From contig NZ_BAABBN010000012.1 of NCBI RefSeq assembly GCF_039537985.1, positions 372,001 to 436,000 of the forward strand: a stretch of DNA of 64,000 bases. Direction: 5' to 3'. This document shows, piece by piece, positions 9,343 to 18,633 of the stretch (positions are counted from its first letter, which is position 1; every line of letters begins with the position of its first letter). The position numbers and the translations under genes were made by a program. Below the pieces are notes generated by a model that worked only from the letters and a program-made list of their open reading frames with translations, was not told the origin of the DNA and searched no databases. The DNA comes from Litoribacillus peritrichatus (GTDB lineage: Bacteria; Pseudomonadota; Gammaproteobacteria; Pseudomonadales; Litoribrevibacteraceae).

Positions 9343-10248
9343 TCAGGAAGAGACCGCCCTTAGCTTCTCTCTAAAAAAATCACGCATTAATAACACCGCA
9401 GGGGTGATTTGTTTACGGGTTGGGCAAATCAAATTCACCACGACGTCAGGTGTTCCGTAATCAGGTAATAAACGCATTAAACGACCAGCCTGGATATCAT
9501 TAAATACATCTATATAAGATTTAAACGCAATCCCTTTTCCAGAGACGGCCCACCGACGGACCAAATCACTGTCGTTGCTGGTTCGGTTACTTGTCACTCG
9601 AACTTTATATTGCCCCAACGCCTGATTTTTATTTGAAGAGAACTCCCAATGATCGTACAGACGATTACTCAATTGATAAATCAGACAGTTATGGTTTTTC
9701 AACTCATCAGGCTCATTTGGCGCGCCATACGTCTTAACATATTGAGGAGAAGCGCAAATAATTCGCTCTACCTTGGCCAATTCAAAAGCCACCATAGAAG
9801 AATCTTCCGGTGTGCCATACCGAATTGCACAATCCACACGATCAAGATAAAAATCCGATAAAGAATCTCCAAGCGTCAGGTTAATGGAAAGCTCCGGATG
9901 TTCATCCATCATTTCATCAATCCATGGCAACAACACATTTCGTCCGACGTCCGATGGAGCTGACATTCTGATCTCACCCGCAACTTTTCCTTGGAGCGCA
10001 TGAATGGAGTCTTTGCCCACCTCTAAGCTTTCCAGTGCAGCTCGGCAATGCACCAGAAAACGCTCACCCTCAGACGTCAGGCGAAGTTGTCGCGTCGAGC
10101 GAATGAACAACTGAACGTTCAGTTGTTTCTCCAGCCGCTTCAAGGCTGCGCTGGCCGCTGCGGTGGAAATATCCAACTGCTCTGCTGCACGAGTGATGCT
10201 GCCAGAATCTGCGGTGCGAATAAAAAGATCAAGGTCTGCCGTATTCAT
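9343..10248 (-). CDS. LysR-family transcriptional regulator
   Basis: 301 residues from ATG 10248; a TTG at 10254 is also in frame. The HTH is GSITRAAEQLDISTAAASAA followed by LKRLEKQLNVQLFIR. The effector domain shows GEIRMSAPSDVGRNVLLPWI and DCAIRYGTPEDSSM, a CrgA-type subgroup pattern. It diverges from the zinc-type oxidoreductase at 10406, which together with the small monooxygenase is its likely target. An A+T-rich palindrome overlaps the region just upstream of its start. Confidence 0.92.
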   Translation of the reverse strand: MNTADLDLFIRTADSGSITRAAEQLDISTAAASAALKRLEKQLNVQLFIRSTRQLRLTSEGERFLVHCRAALESLEVGKDSIHALQGKVAGEIRMSAPSDVGRNVLLPWIDEMMDEHPELSINLTLGDSLSDFYLDRVDCAIRYGTPEDSSMVAFELAKVERIICASPQYVKTYGAPNEPDELKNHNCLIYQLSNRLYDHWEFSSNKNQALGQYKVRVTSNRTSNDSDLVRRWAVSGKGIAFKSYIDVFNDIQAGRLMRLLPDYGTPDVVVNLICPTRKQITPAVLLMRDFFREKLRAVSS

Positions 10249-10250
10249 TA

Positions 10251-10265
10251 TCAAAAATATTTTGA
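10251..10265. promoter_or_regulatory. Short palindrome at the lysR start
   Basis: TCAAAAATATTTTGA has six-base perfect arms around ATA. It sits immediately before the lysR ATG, in the divergent gap with the oxidoreductase operon. It may be part of the autoregulatory site. The sequence is A+T-rich, so chance occurrence is possible. Confidence 0.35.
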
Positions 10266-10405
10266 ATTTGTTTCATTAATTACCCCGTTTATACCATGCA
10301 TCCATTCTTGAATAATAGCCTCATCCAAACATTCAACGGCTCTTAAACACCAATTCAGGACGCCAGGTGAATAAGCTGTTCAACCTACATTAAAGAGAGA
10401 TAAAC

Positions 10406-11440
10406 ATGAAAGCGATCGGTTACTTACAACCCCAAGCCATTGAAAACAACGATTCACTTATTGATATTGAATTAGAAACTCCAACGCCAATAGGTCGAGA
10501 CTTATTAATTAAAGTCCAGGCCGTTTCAGTGAACCCGGTGGATACCAAAGTTAGAGCCAATAGTGCACCTGAATCAGGATATAAAATTCTGGGTTGGGAT
10601 GCTGTCGGTGAAGTAATTGCTGTGGGCGAACACACTGAGTTATTCAACATTGGTGACAAAGTCTGGTACGCCGGCGACATTACGCGGCCAGGCTCTAATA
10701 CGGAATACCAACTGGTGGACGAGCGTATTGTCGGTAAAAAACCAACTAGCCTTTCAAACACTGAAGCAGCTGCCATGCCTCTCACTGCAATTACCGCCTG
10801 GGAGTTATTATTTGATCGTCTCGATTTTGTTGCCCAAACAGAAACGGCTAAAGTACAAAATACTGCTTCTGAAAAACGCATTCTAATCATAGGCGCTGCC
10901 GGCGGTGTGGGTTCAATTCTGACTCAATTAGCCACCCGGCTGACAGATGCATTCGTTATAGGCACAGCGTCTCGTCAACAAAGCCAGGATTGGGTGAAAA
11001 AATTAGGCGCGGATCATGTGATCAATCATCATCAACCGCTATTACCTCAACTGAACGACGTAGGCATCGATGACGTCACTCATGTTATCAGCCTAACACA
11101 CACAGATCAGTACTTTGATCAGCTGGTAGAAGTACTTACCCCTCAAGGTAAACTGGCGTTAATTGATGACCCACGTGATGGCTTAGATATTATGAAACTG
11201 AAAATGAAGTCGATCTCGCTTCACTGGGAATTTATGTACACCCGTTCAATGTACCAAACATCCGATATGATCAAACAACACGAGCTGTTAAATAGCATCG
11301 CCAAGTTGATTGATGAAGGTCGCATTCAAACCACTTTGGGCGACCACTACGGCACCATCAACGCTGAAAATTTAAAACGAGCCCATGCTCATATTGAAAG
11401 CAACCAGACCATTGGGAAAGTCGTTTTGGAAGGTTTTTAA
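10406..11440 (+). CDS. Zinc-type alcohol dehydrogenase/quinone reductase-like oxidoreductase
   Basis: 344 residues of the medium-chain dehydrogenase/reductase superfamily. The GroES-like N-terminal domain contains DLLIKVQAVSVNPVDTKVRA and KILGWDAVGEV. The Rossmann dinucleotide motif is GAAGGVGSI near residue 167. The catalytic-zinc cysteine and the structural-zinc cysteines of true alcohol dehydrogenases are absent, which points to an NADPH:quinone reductase-like enzyme. The start has AAGAGAGA upstream. A quinol monooxygenase-like gene follows 20 bases later, suggesting a two-gene quinone or electrophile-handling operon controlled by the divergent LysR. Confidence 0.9.
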   Translation: MKAIGYLQPQAIENNDSLIDIELETPTPIGRDLLIKVQAVSVNPVDTKVRANSAPESGYKILGWDAVGEVIAVGEHTELFNIGDKVWYAGDITRPGSNTEYQLVDERIVGKKPTSLSNTEAAAMPLTAITAWELLFDRLDFVAQTETAKVQNTASEKRILIIGAAGGVGSILTQLATRLTDAFVIGTASRQQSQDWVKKLGADHVINHHQPLLPQLNDVGIDDVTHVISLTHTDQYFDQLVEVLTPQGKLALIDDPRDGLDIMKLKMKSISLHWEFMYTRSMYQTSDMIKQHELLNSIAKLIDEGRIQTTLGDHYGTINAENLKRAHAHIESNQTIGKVVLEGF

Positions 11441-11460
11441 ATAACCCATAGGAGAACATC

Positions 11461-11754
11461 GTGTCACAAGCACTCACTATTGTTGCTCGAATCGAAGCAA
11501 AATCAGACAAAATTAATCTGGTTAAAACTGCACTTATGAAACTGATTGAGCCAACGCGCAAGGAAACAGGTTGTCTTCAATACGACCTTCATCAAGACAA
11601 TGAAAACCCTGCGGTATTCCTGTTTTTTGAGAGTTGGGAGACCCTGGAACTTTGGCAAAGCCACATGAACAACGACCACCTGAAAGCCTATATGGAAGAA
11701 ACTGAAGGCGCTGTCGATCGCTTTATTCTTAATGAAATGACCAAAATTGGATAA
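11461..11754 (+). CDS. Antibiotic biosynthesis monooxygenase-domain protein (YgiN-like)
   Basis: 97 residues, a single ABM dimeric alpha/beta-barrel domain. Characteristic segments are LTIVARIEAKSDKINLVKTA, RKETGCLQYDLHQDNENPAV, FLFFESWETLELWQSHM and HLKAY. The start codon is GTG 11461 with AGGAG seven bases upstream. It follows the quinone-reductase-like gene by 20 bases. Family members include cofactor-free quinol monooxygenases, which fits quinone redox cycling, but the substrate is not shown by sequence. Confidence 0.9.
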   Translation: MSQALTIVARIEAKSDKINLVKTALMKLIEPTRKETGCLQYDLHQDNENPAVFLFFESWETLELWQSHMNNDHLKAYMEETEGAVDRFILNEMTKIG

Positions 11755-11787
11755 TGGCATGTTCTGACTGAAAATGCCCTTCAGCTC

Positions 11788-11818
11788 AATCAGATCCGTA
11801 TTTGGTACGGATCTGATT
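11788..11818. terminator. Bidirectional terminator hairpin
   Basis: AATCAGATCCGT and its exact complement form a 12-bp stem with loop ATTTGGT. On the plus strand it is followed by CACTGTTTTAG. It lies between the convergent monooxygenase and DUF1330 genes. Confidence 0.75.
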
Positions 11819-11845
11819 CACTGTTTTAGTTGTAGCAATCCAAAA

Positions 11846-12280
11846 CTACATCGCATTTACAAAATAAACGTGCTGAGCTTCAACTGCAGCTTGGCGGTAT
11901 TTAACACATGCCTGATATTCTTTATCCATCAACAACTCAATGAAATTTTTTCGTTCTGGGTATTGGCCTACAGCAATCAAATCCCAGTCCAGCAACTTGT
12001 CACCCATAAAGTCATTTTCCACGACGCCTCTTAGAGCAAAGTGACCTCCAACTTTATCAACCGTTGGTACGCTCACTTCTGCATACTTGCTGAATGCTTC
12101 CTCACCGGAAATCGCATCATCAATAATTGCTGTATCAGCATTTTTGCGAAGCTTAAAAAAATTAACAACAGTCAGCGGCTGACTTAAATCACCCTCTAAT
12201 AAATTCTTCCATTGATCTCGGCTGGGACAGTTTGAACCTTCACCATACACTTTAACCAACTCATCAATCGAGTATTCCAT
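11846..12280 (-). CDS. DUF1330-family protein
   Basis: 144 residues. A DUF1330-type ferredoxin-like domain is indicated by QPLTVVNFFKLRKNAD, GEEAFSKYAEVSVPTVDKVG, DLIAVGQYPERKNFIELLMD and YRQAAVEAQ. ATG 12280 is preceded by GGGA at six bases. The family lacks a firmly assigned reaction. It is monocistronic, between a convergent ABM gene and a codirectional MarR gene about 145 bases upstream. Confidence 0.8.
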   Translation of the reverse strand: MEYSIDELVKVYGEGSNCPSRDQWKNLLEGDLSQPLTVVNFFKLRKNADTAIIDDAISGEEAFSKYAEVSVPTVDKVGGHFALRGVVENDFMGDKLLDWDLIAVGQYPERKNFIELLMDKEYQACVKYRQAAVEAQHVYFVNAM

Positions 12281-12425
12281 CCATGTTCCCTACTAATTCG
12301 AAAAATTAAACCCAGTGACGACACGCCACTACGGAGCCTAAGATTAAGTTTTTGAAGCTCAGGCTAGCGTATTTGTAAAAAACAGGATGAATAAGTTCAG
12401 CCCAGAAAATATTCAAAACAACGTT

Positions 12426-12860
12426 TTAACTTTCAAACTTCTTGGCTAACGATTTAAGAACTGTTAATGCGGTTTCTAGCTGCTCATTGGATAGATGTTC
12501 TGCGCAATCTGCTGCCCATGGCCGTTGAGTTTCATCCAGTTCCTCATAAATTTTTTGACCTTCTATGGTCAGTTGAATGAGCTTTGCTCGCTTGTGATTA
12601 GGGTTATCTAACATCGCTAAAACTCCATCTTTCACCATAGCGTCAACCAGCCGCTGAGTCCCTTGCCGGCTTTGGCCCATTAATCGGGCAATGTCTGACA
12701 CAGTAAGTGGTCTTTGCTCCAAACCAATTGCGCCTAATACCTTCCATCGGGCGCTGGTCAGTCCAAAAGACGAAGTCAATTGATCCCCTTCTATGTTGAG
12801 CATCCCATTCACTTTAAAAATTTCTAACACCAATTCTGTAAATTTCTCACCTTTCGTCAT
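12426..12860 (-). CDS. MarR-family transcriptional regulator
   Basis: 144 residues from ATG 12860, chosen because TGGAGAAAGC directly precedes it; an upstream in-frame extension to 12974 would run through the operator region. The winged HTH reads LTVSDIARLMGQSRQGTQRL followed by VDAMVKDGVLAML, and the wing is DNPNHKRAKLIQLT. It diverges from a small membrane protein at 12957. Two copies of an 18-bp inverted repeat lie between them, so self- and target-repression is the simplest reading. Confidence 0.92.
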   Translation of the reverse strand: MTKGEKFTELVLEIFKVNGMLNIEGDQLTSSFGLTSARWKVLGAIGLEQRPLTVSDIARLMGQSRQGTQRLVDAMVKDGVLAMLDNPNHKRAKLIQLTIEGQKIYEELDETQRPWAADCAEHLSNEQLETALTVLKSLAKKFES

Positions 12861-12887
12861 GCTTTCTCCAATTGAACAAAATACAGT

Positions 12888-12931
12888 TTGACAACATACT
12901 GTCAAAATATAAAATGACAACATATTGTCAT
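12888..12931. promoter_or_regulatory. Tandem MarR operators over divergent promoters
   Basis: Two 18-bp inverted repeats, TTGACAACATACTGTCAA (12888-12905) and ATGACAACATATTGTCAT (12914-12931), lie 26 bases apart centre to centre. The first contains a -35 TTGACA with a -10-like TAAAAT after 16 bases (12910-12915) for the membrane gene. Its complement gives TTGACA with TATTTT 16 bases on for marR. Both promoters would be covered by bound MarR dimers. Confidence 0.8.
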
Positions 12932-12956
12932 AAATAATAAATCTCAGGAGATAGAA

Positions 12957-13388
12957 ATGAAAGCTAAAATACACGTTTCAGCAGCCATTCTTGCAACTTT
13001 ATGTGTAATTTCCTTTTTCAGTATCACTTTGTTAGTAGAGCTCTTCGGCACTTTAGACCAGGTCGCCTGGATTAAAAGCATCATTGTTTTTCCTGGCCTG
13101 TTTATTTTAATTCCTGCTATGGCGATTACAGGAGCAACGGGGGCCTCACTAGCAAAACACCGTAAAGGAAGACTGATTCAGGAAAAACAAAAACGGATGA
13201 AAATCATTGCAGCAAACGGGCTACTGATACTCATTCCTTCGGCTTTAGTGCTGCACTACTGGGCATCTCTTGGGCAGTTCAATCTGGCCTTTTACACAGT
13301 ACAAGTTCTTGAATTGACTGCAGGGTTTATCAATGCTTCGTTAATGATAATGAACGCAAACAAAGGCCGTAAGCTCGCGCATAAATAA
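12957..13388 (+). CDS. Small four-helix membrane protein of unknown function
   Basis: 143 residues. Four hydrophobic segments are visible near residues 7-30, 43-62, 80-98 and 108-130, with a basic loop HRKGRLIQEKQKRMK between helices 2 and 3. I do not recognise the family. AGGAG lies six to seven bases before ATG 12957. Its position opposite marR behind paired operators suggests it is the regulated target, perhaps in membrane stress or solute export. That role is inferred from context only. Confidence 0.75.
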   Translation: MKAKIHVSAAILATLCVISFFSITLLVELFGTLDQVAWIKSIIVFPGLFILIPAMAITGATGASLAKHRKGRLIQEKQKRMKIIAANGLLILIPSALVLHYWASLGQFNLAFYTVQVLELTAGFINASLMIMNANKGRKLAHK

Positions 13389-13493
13389 TCAACACTGGTT
13401 AATAGTAAATGGCTTTCCACCCGGATCGGTGCTAATTACACCAGAGATCATTATTGAACTATATTTATAAAAATTGGGCACGAAGAGTTCACT

Positions 13494-14300
13494 ATGAAAC
13501 CTGTAACGTTTGTTTTCATCTCCTTAATTTTCGCCTTCTCTTTTAATCTATCGGCCAACCAGCTGGCGCCTGCCTGTACCGTGATTAAAGCCAGTGGTAA
13601 TGCTGAATATCCCCCTTATTTATGGCGCAATGCGGACAATAAGTCCCAATTAACCGGTGCCATTTCGTTCTTGATAGACGATCTATCTACAGCGCTGGAA
13701 ATTCCTATTGAGCTAAAATATCACGGCCCCTGGGGGCGAGTTCAGGCCAAAACCGCCCATGGCGAGCTGGATATGGTCAGTGGCGCTTTCTTTACCAAGC
13801 CAAGAACCGAATATATGGATTACATTTACCCCAAATTTCTCGGAACGAATACTGCGGTATGGGTTAACGAAAGCAAGCCCATCAACTTTAAAATATGGGA
13901 AGACCTTATGCCCCACCAAGGCATTACAGTGGTCGATAACAGTTTTGGCCAGGAATTTGATGAATACGCTAAAAAGTTTCTCACCATTGATGAAGTCGGC
14001 AGCTTAAGCCAAGGGATCGGTATGCTCAGTTTAAAACGAATAGACTACCTGATTTATGAAGAAAACCCCGGTTTAGCGTACATCAAGCAACTGGACATCC
14101 AAGGGATTGTGGCCCTGCCAAATAAAGTTACCAGCCAGGCACTTTTTCTGACCATTTCAAGAAAGTCGCCATGCAATACCAGTGCGTTAAAGGATGCGAT
14201 TCGAAATTTATTAATCAAGCTCACCGAAGAAGGACGTATGGAATTGTATCTGGAACGCGCACTCTCTTTATGGAAGCATCAATCAGAAAGTTCTTTCTGA
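13494..14300 (+). CDS. Periplasmic substrate-binding protein (SBP_bac_3 type)
   Basis: 268 residues with a signal peptide ending near LSANQ. The family-3 solute-binding fold is indicated by ASGNAEYPPYLWRNADN at the ligand-facing start, by GRVQAKTAHGELDMVSGAFF and TKPRTEYMDYIYP, and by the second lobe IDYLIYEENPGLAYI. No permease or ATPase genes adjoin it, so it may serve a distant transporter or act as a sensor. It is convergent with a chemotaxis receptor, from which it is separated by a strong hairpin. Confidence 0.85.
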   Translation: MKPVTFVFISLIFAFSFNLSANQLAPACTVIKASGNAEYPPYLWRNADNKSQLTGAISFLIDDLSTALEIPIELKYHGPWGRVQAKTAHGELDMVSGAFFTKPRTEYMDYIYPKFLGTNTAVWVNESKPINFKIWEDLMPHQGITVVDNSFGQEFDEYAKKFLTIDEVGSLSQGIGMLSLKRIDYLIYEENPGLAYIKQLDIQGIVALPNKVTSQALFLTISRKSPCNTSALKDAIRNLLIKLTEEGRMELYLERALSLWKHQSESSF

Positions 14301-14385
14301 ACCGGCACTTTGAACGCGCTTTGCAGGTAATAACTCAGTCTGGTTTACTCGCTATCCAAACCCTCCATCCTGATGATTCCCCCCA

Positions 14386-14419
14386 GTTTATTGAACGCGT
14401 GTTTAAGCGTTCAATAAAC
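14386..14419. terminator. Hairpin between convergent receptor and chemoreceptor genes
   Basis: GTTTATTGAACGC and its exact complement form a 13-bp stem around GTGTTTAA. It sits ten bases before the end of the convergent chemoreceptor gene and could serve both directions. Confidence 0.65.
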
Positions 14420-14429
14420 CAGTCAAATA

Positions 14430-15983
14430 TCAAATAGTGAATTGAGATATTGCAAGGTTCAGGTCTTTAGCCTGCTGTGCCACACGGGACGCTGACAAGG
14501 AGTTATTTGCTACGGAGTCTGAATTTTCTGTGGTAACGGCTCTGATAGCATTCACATTGCGCGCGATCTCTTCCGACACCACACTTTGCTCTTCCACTGC
14601 TGCGGCAATTTGTGTGCTGTTATCCAAAATCTGCTGCATATTACTCATGATTGACTGAATTCTGGTAAGAGCAAGTTCGGACTTCTCAACACTTTCATTC
14701 CCTTTTTGCTTACATGAACTGATGTTGCTGACCACTCGTTGTGTCTGATTCTGCACGGACGAAATAATGGCAGAAATCTCCTCTGTGGAGCTTTGAGTTC
14801 TGCCAGCCAACGTCCTCACTTCATCAGCCACTACAGCAAAACCACGCCCTTGTTCACCCGCCCTGGCCGCCTCAATTGCAGCATTGAGCGCCAACAAGTT
14901 GGTTTGCTCTGCAATGTCTTTAATCACTTTTAAAACGGAGCTGATCTTTTCAGACAAGGAAGACAAACTGATTACTTCTTGATTAGCAGCATCTAAATCA
15001 TTGGATAAATATGAAATCGTCTCTTTTGTGGAAGAAATATCCGTCAACCCGGTTTCAGCCATATGATAACCTGACTGTGTATTCTCAGCCGCCATTTCAG
15101 ACGTCGCTGCCACATCTTTAATCGTTTCCCCCATTTCAGTGATGGCCGTTGCGACGGAATCGGTTTCTATTTTCTGTTTGGTTAACGCATCTTCAGTTGA
15201 GCTGCTGTTTTGTTGCAGTTCTCTCGATGCTTCACTCAATTCACTCACCGTTCCCTGAACGTTACCTACCAAATCCCGGATGCTGCTCAATAATGCATTA
15301 AAACTCCTTGCAACCAACGCCAGCTCATCACTCCCCTTTGCGTTCGCCGTAAGGGATAAATTTCTTGTTTCTGCAACACTTGCCATAACATCGCTAAGCC
15401 CGCCAATACGAATCTGTATGTCTCTGACAATCCAGTAAGAAAGCGCCATTAATACCACTATCACAATAGAAATTGACGAAATGATCCGAGACTCCACCAA
15501 ATCTATTCCATGGCTAATTTCTTCCTCCAGCACATGTTCTGTTTTCAAAAACAGCCCCTGAATGGCTGTAAACAAGTGCCGCATCTCTTTTTTCAATTCA
15601 GTATCTCGCGCAGGATCACGGCCATAATTATTGACTAATAATTCAAAGTCTTTGCGAAACAGAGTGATCTCACCTTTTAACTTGGCCAGTTCAGGAATGT
15701 CTATTCCCAGCACTTCAAGCTCCTCGTTCAATAACAAGGACAAGTCCTGAAACGACTTGTATTCTTTAGAAAACTCGCTGAGTTTCGACTTATCTTTAGA
15801 AACCAAGAATTCCATTTCTACTCGGTTCAGATTTAACAGGGAAAGTTCGAGGCTTTTGACGTCTATGTAAGTTTTTTCCAAATCCAGTAATTTGAGATTC
15901 AAAATTTCTGTAATGGCGACCACCACAATCAAAGAAATGATGGACAACCCGGTTAAACCAAATAGCTTATGTTTGATTTTCAT
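14430..15983 (-). CDS. Methyl-accepting chemotaxis protein
   Basis: 517 residues. An N-terminal membrane span (FGLTGLSIISLIVVVAITEI) is followed by a helical periplasmic ligand region to about residue 170. A second span (IISSISIVIVVLMALSYWIV) leads to a HAMP region. The conserved signalling hairpin is unmistakable: KDIAEQTNLLALNAAIEAAR and GRGFAVVADEVRTLAGRTQ. No C-terminal CheR-tethering pentapeptide is present. It is a single gene, convergent with a periplasmic binding protein. The ligand is unknown. Confidence 0.95.
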   Translation of the reverse strand: MKIKHKLFGLTGLSIISLIVVVAITEILNLKLLDLEKTYIDVKSLELSLLNLNRVEMEFLVSKDKSKLSEFSKEYKSFQDLSLLLNEELEVLGIDIPELAKLKGEITLFRKDFELLVNNYGRDPARDTELKKEMRHLFTAIQGLFLKTEHVLEEEISHGIDLVESRIISSISIVIVVLMALSYWIVRDIQIRIGGLSDVMASVAETRNLSLTANAKGSDELALVARSFNALLSSIRDLVGNVQGTVSELSEASRELQQNSSSTEDALTKQKIETDSVATAITEMGETIKDVAATSEMAAENTQSGYHMAETGLTDISSTKETISYLSNDLDAANQEVISLSSLSEKISSVLKVIKDIAEQTNLLALNAAIEAARAGEQGRGFAVVADEVRTLAGRTQSSTEEISAIISSVQNQTQRVVSNISSCKQKGNESVEKSELALTRIQSIMSNMQQILDNSTQIAAAVEEQSVVSEEIARNVNAIRAVTTENSDSVANNSLSASRVAQQAKDLNLAISQFTI

Positions 15984-16270
15984 ACTGCTCTCTTCACTGC
16001 CATATTAAAAATACACTTCATGCTTCTGCATTTTTCATAATATCCATTGAGTATAGACAGATTTTATAAAAAACAGGTTTATTGAAAGAAAATCGAACTA
16101 CTATTCGTTTAAAAAGCCTGTACCAACACTGAACTTGGCCTGAAACTTGACCTTCCATTCGAAAATTGTTCAACAAATGACCTAAATCATTATCGCTTTG
16201 CCTTGAAACCGTATATTTAAAGCTGAAAACAAAAAGAAAAATTCAATTTAAACAGCCAAGGAATTTAGGT

Positions 16271-16672
16271 ATGACACAACTACAAGTAGGTCAAAAAGCA
16301 CAAATCACCCGCAAGTTTACAGAGCATGATGTAGGCCACTACTCAGAGCTCTCGTTGGACTTCAATCCGGTTCATCTGGACCCCGATTACGCCAGAAAAT
16401 CCATGTTTGGCCAAAGAATTGTTCATGGTATGTTGGTTGCGGGCTTATTTTCAGGATTACTGGGCAAGCACCTTCCGGGTGAAGGGACTATCTACCTTGG
16501 CCAGGACATTCAGTTTAAAAAACCGGTGTACCTCGACCAGGACATTACAGCTACGGTGGAAATCATTGAAGTGCGGAAAGATAAACCCATCATCACGCTC
16601 TCTACCACAGCCATCAACGATGAAGACGAAATAGTGATTACCGGCCAAGCTGTGGTTTTATACAAGGGCTGA
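16271..16672 (+). CDS. phaJ: (R)-specific enoyl-CoA hydratase (MaoC family)
   Basis: 133 residues, the usual length of PhaJ. The hydratase motif with the catalytic Asp and His is seen in LDFNPVHLDPDYARKSMFG, followed by RIVHGMLVAGLFSGLLG. AAGGA lies eight bases before ATG 16271. By family it hydrates trans-2-enoyl-CoA to (R)-3-hydroxyacyl-CoA, feeding beta-oxidation intermediates into polyhydroxyalkanoate synthesis. It converges on phaC across a shared terminator. Its upstream region carries the 12-mer AAATGACCTAAA that also occurs before phaP. Confidence 0.93.
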   Translation: MTQLQVGQKAQITRKFTEHDVGHYSELSLDFNPVHLDPDYARKSMFGQRIVHGMLVAGLFSGLLGKHLPGEGTIYLGQDIQFKKPVYLDQDITATVEIIEVRKDKPIITLSTTAINDEDEIVITGQAVVLYKG

Positions 16673-16686
16673 ATTAGCTGATACTA

Positions 16687-16720
16687 AAAAGCCGCAATGG
16701 ATTTAACGATTGCGGCTTTT
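16687..16720. terminator. Bidirectional rho-independent terminator between phaJ and phaC
   Basis: AAAAGCCGCAAT and its exact complement form a 12-bp stem with a GGATTTAACG loop. It ends in TTTT on both strands, a canonical intrinsic terminator shared by the two convergent genes. Confidence 0.92.
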
Positions 16721-16738
16721 CTCATGAAATACACCAGA

Positions 16739-18520
16739 TTAAGACAAGGTTCTTTTTACATACTCCCCTGGCGCATCACATTCCACAGCAAGTGAACCAG
16801 CTCCCGGATCTCGGGCACTGACGGCATCGCCTTTATTTTCTTCTAACCAATCATTCCAATGCGACCACCAGCTGCCCGAATGTTGCTTTGCATTATCTAA
16901 CCATGCGTCTGCGCTGTCTTCAATCGTATCGTTCAGCCAATAAGAGTACTTTTTCTTTGCAGGCGGGTTCACAATGCCCGCGATATGGCCAGACTCACCC
17001 AGCACAAAAGTTGCGTTGTTTTTACATGCTTTGGCACCTTCGTAAGTCACCTTCCACTTGGCAATATGATCTTGCTGAGTGGAAATAAAATACAAGGGTA
17101 TCTGTATTTTGGCCAAATCAATCTTAGTGCCATTTACCGAATAAGCGCCCGGCTTAATTAATTGATTTTCTATGTAAAACTTACGCAACATATCATTATG
17201 GCAAGCTGCGCTGATGTTGGTGCTGTCTGAGTTCCAGTACAGCAAATCAAACGCAATCGGCGATTCACCCTTCAGGTAGTTTTGAATGAAATAATTCCAG
17301 TACAGTGAATTTTCTCTCAAAATACTGAAAGACACCGCCATGACCCGACCATCAAAGTAACCCCTGTGATTATTCTGATCTTCAATGGCTTTCACGGTTT
17401 GATCATCAATAAACACCCCGATGTCGCCAGGGTCCGAGAAGTCCGTCAAAGTTGTAAATAACGTGGCGCTCTTGACACGGGCTTTCATTTTTCTTCCGGC
17501 CATATAAGCCAAAGATGCCATTAATAAGCTGCCGCCAATGCAATAGCCTACCGTATTGACCTCTCGTATCCCGGTTTGCTCTTCCACAAGTTCGAGTGCT
17601 TTCAACACGCCATCGGTAATGTAGCGATCAAAGCCAATGTTCCGGTGCCGTTCATCCGGGTTGACCCAGGACACCATAAACACGGTATTGCCCTGCTCCA
17701 CCGCCCAGCGAACAAAAGAGTTTTTAGCCGATAAATCCAGAATATAGTATTTATTCACAAACGGAGGCACTATCAACAGCGGGCGTTCAGCAACCTTTTC
17801 CGTCAACGGTGAGTATTGAATCAACTCAAATAATTCACCCCGATAAACCACTTTGCCAGGCGTGGTAGCAATGTTTTTGCCTAACTCAAACGCGCTATCG
17901 TCCGTCATCGAAATTTTAAGCGCATCAGCACTTTTTTCCATGTCCTGAACAAATCGCTCCATTCCCCGGTAAAGATTTTTTCCTCTTGATTTAACGGTCA
18001 ATTTCAAAAGCTCAGGGTTCGTCAGCAAATAATTAGACGGAGACATGGCATTCACAAACTGCCGAACAAAAAACTCTGCTCTGTAACGCGCAGTATCATC
18101 CAGCCCCGGAATATTCTGTATACTGTCCAGCCATGCATGGCCGGTGACCAAGTACATCTGCTTTACAAAGTTAAACCAGGCATTTTCCGACCAATCCGGG
18201 TGTTCAAATCGCAAATCCCCCCTTTCAGGATCAATCACAGCAGCCGACTCACGACCCACTAATTGAAGCAACGACTGTTTCATCACTTTGAAATAATCCA
18301 CACCAACCCGGGCGGACTGCTTTGTCGTCAACCAAGGATGCTTTGCACATTCATTCAGATACTTGGTGTAGGCTTCACTGGCGTCAGCGGCCACAGCCTG
18401 CATACTGCCTTGATCGGTATTCATTTTTGCAGCAAACGTCGAAAACAGTTTTTGAGTCTCCTCAAACGCTTTCACAGACATCTTCCAATACGGATTTTCA
18501 AACGGAGCCATCACTCTCAT
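16739..18520 (-). CDS. phaC: Class I poly(3-hydroxyalkanoate) synthase
   Basis: 593 residues, the typical class I size. The N-terminal PhaC domain (HPWLTTKQSARVGVDYFKVM, then DWSENAWFNFVKQMYLVTGH) precedes the alpha/beta-hydrolase core. The synthase box GYCIGG lies near residue 327 with the catalytic Cys. The Asp of STQQDHIAKW and the His of GESGHIAGIVNPPA complete the triad. The gene starts at ATG 18520 or, with better Shine-Dalgarno spacing, at ATG 18511. It polymerises (R)-3-hydroxyacyl-CoA on granule surfaces. It lies 113 bases downstream of the phasin gene on the same strand, probably in one operon. Confidence 0.95.
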   Translation of the reverse strand: MRVMAPFENPYWKMSVKAFEETQKLFSTFAAKMNTDQGSMQAVAADASEAYTKYLNECAKHPWLTTKQSARVGVDYFKVMKQSLLQLVGRESAAVIDPERGDLRFEHPDWSENAWFNFVKQMYLVTGHAWLDSIQNIPGLDDTARYRAEFFVRQFVNAMSPSNYLLTNPELLKLTVKSRGKNLYRGMERFVQDMEKSADALKISMTDDSAFELGKNIATTPGKVVYRGELFELIQYSPLTEKVAERPLLIVPPFVNKYYILDLSAKNSFVRWAVEQGNTVFMVSWVNPDERHRNIGFDRYITDGVLKALELVEEQTGIREVNTVGYCIGGSLLMASLAYMAGRKMKARVKSATLFTTLTDFSDPGDIGVFIDDQTVKAIEDQNNHRGYFDGRVMAVSFSILRENSLYWNYFIQNYLKGESPIAFDLLYWNSDSTNISAACHNDMLRKFYIENQLIKPGAYSVNGTKIDLAKIQIPLYFISTQQDHIAKWKVTYEGAKACKNNATFVLGESGHIAGIVNPPAKKKYSYWLNDTIEDSADAWLDNAKQHSGSWWSHWNDWLEENKGDAVSARDPGAGSLAVECDAPGEYVKRTLS

Positions 18521-18633
18521 CTCTCAGCGGATATAGAAAAAGAACAAAACGTCAGGTGCAAGCCCCCATGGCCTAATCAGCCAACGAGTACCTGCATCTG
18601 AATGACGTGTTTAAAGTGAAGTCAGACCAACGG

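Noticed and set aside
16739..18520. Cys in the lipase box of PhaC as an anomaly
   Set aside because: Cys is the normal catalytic residue of PHA synthases.
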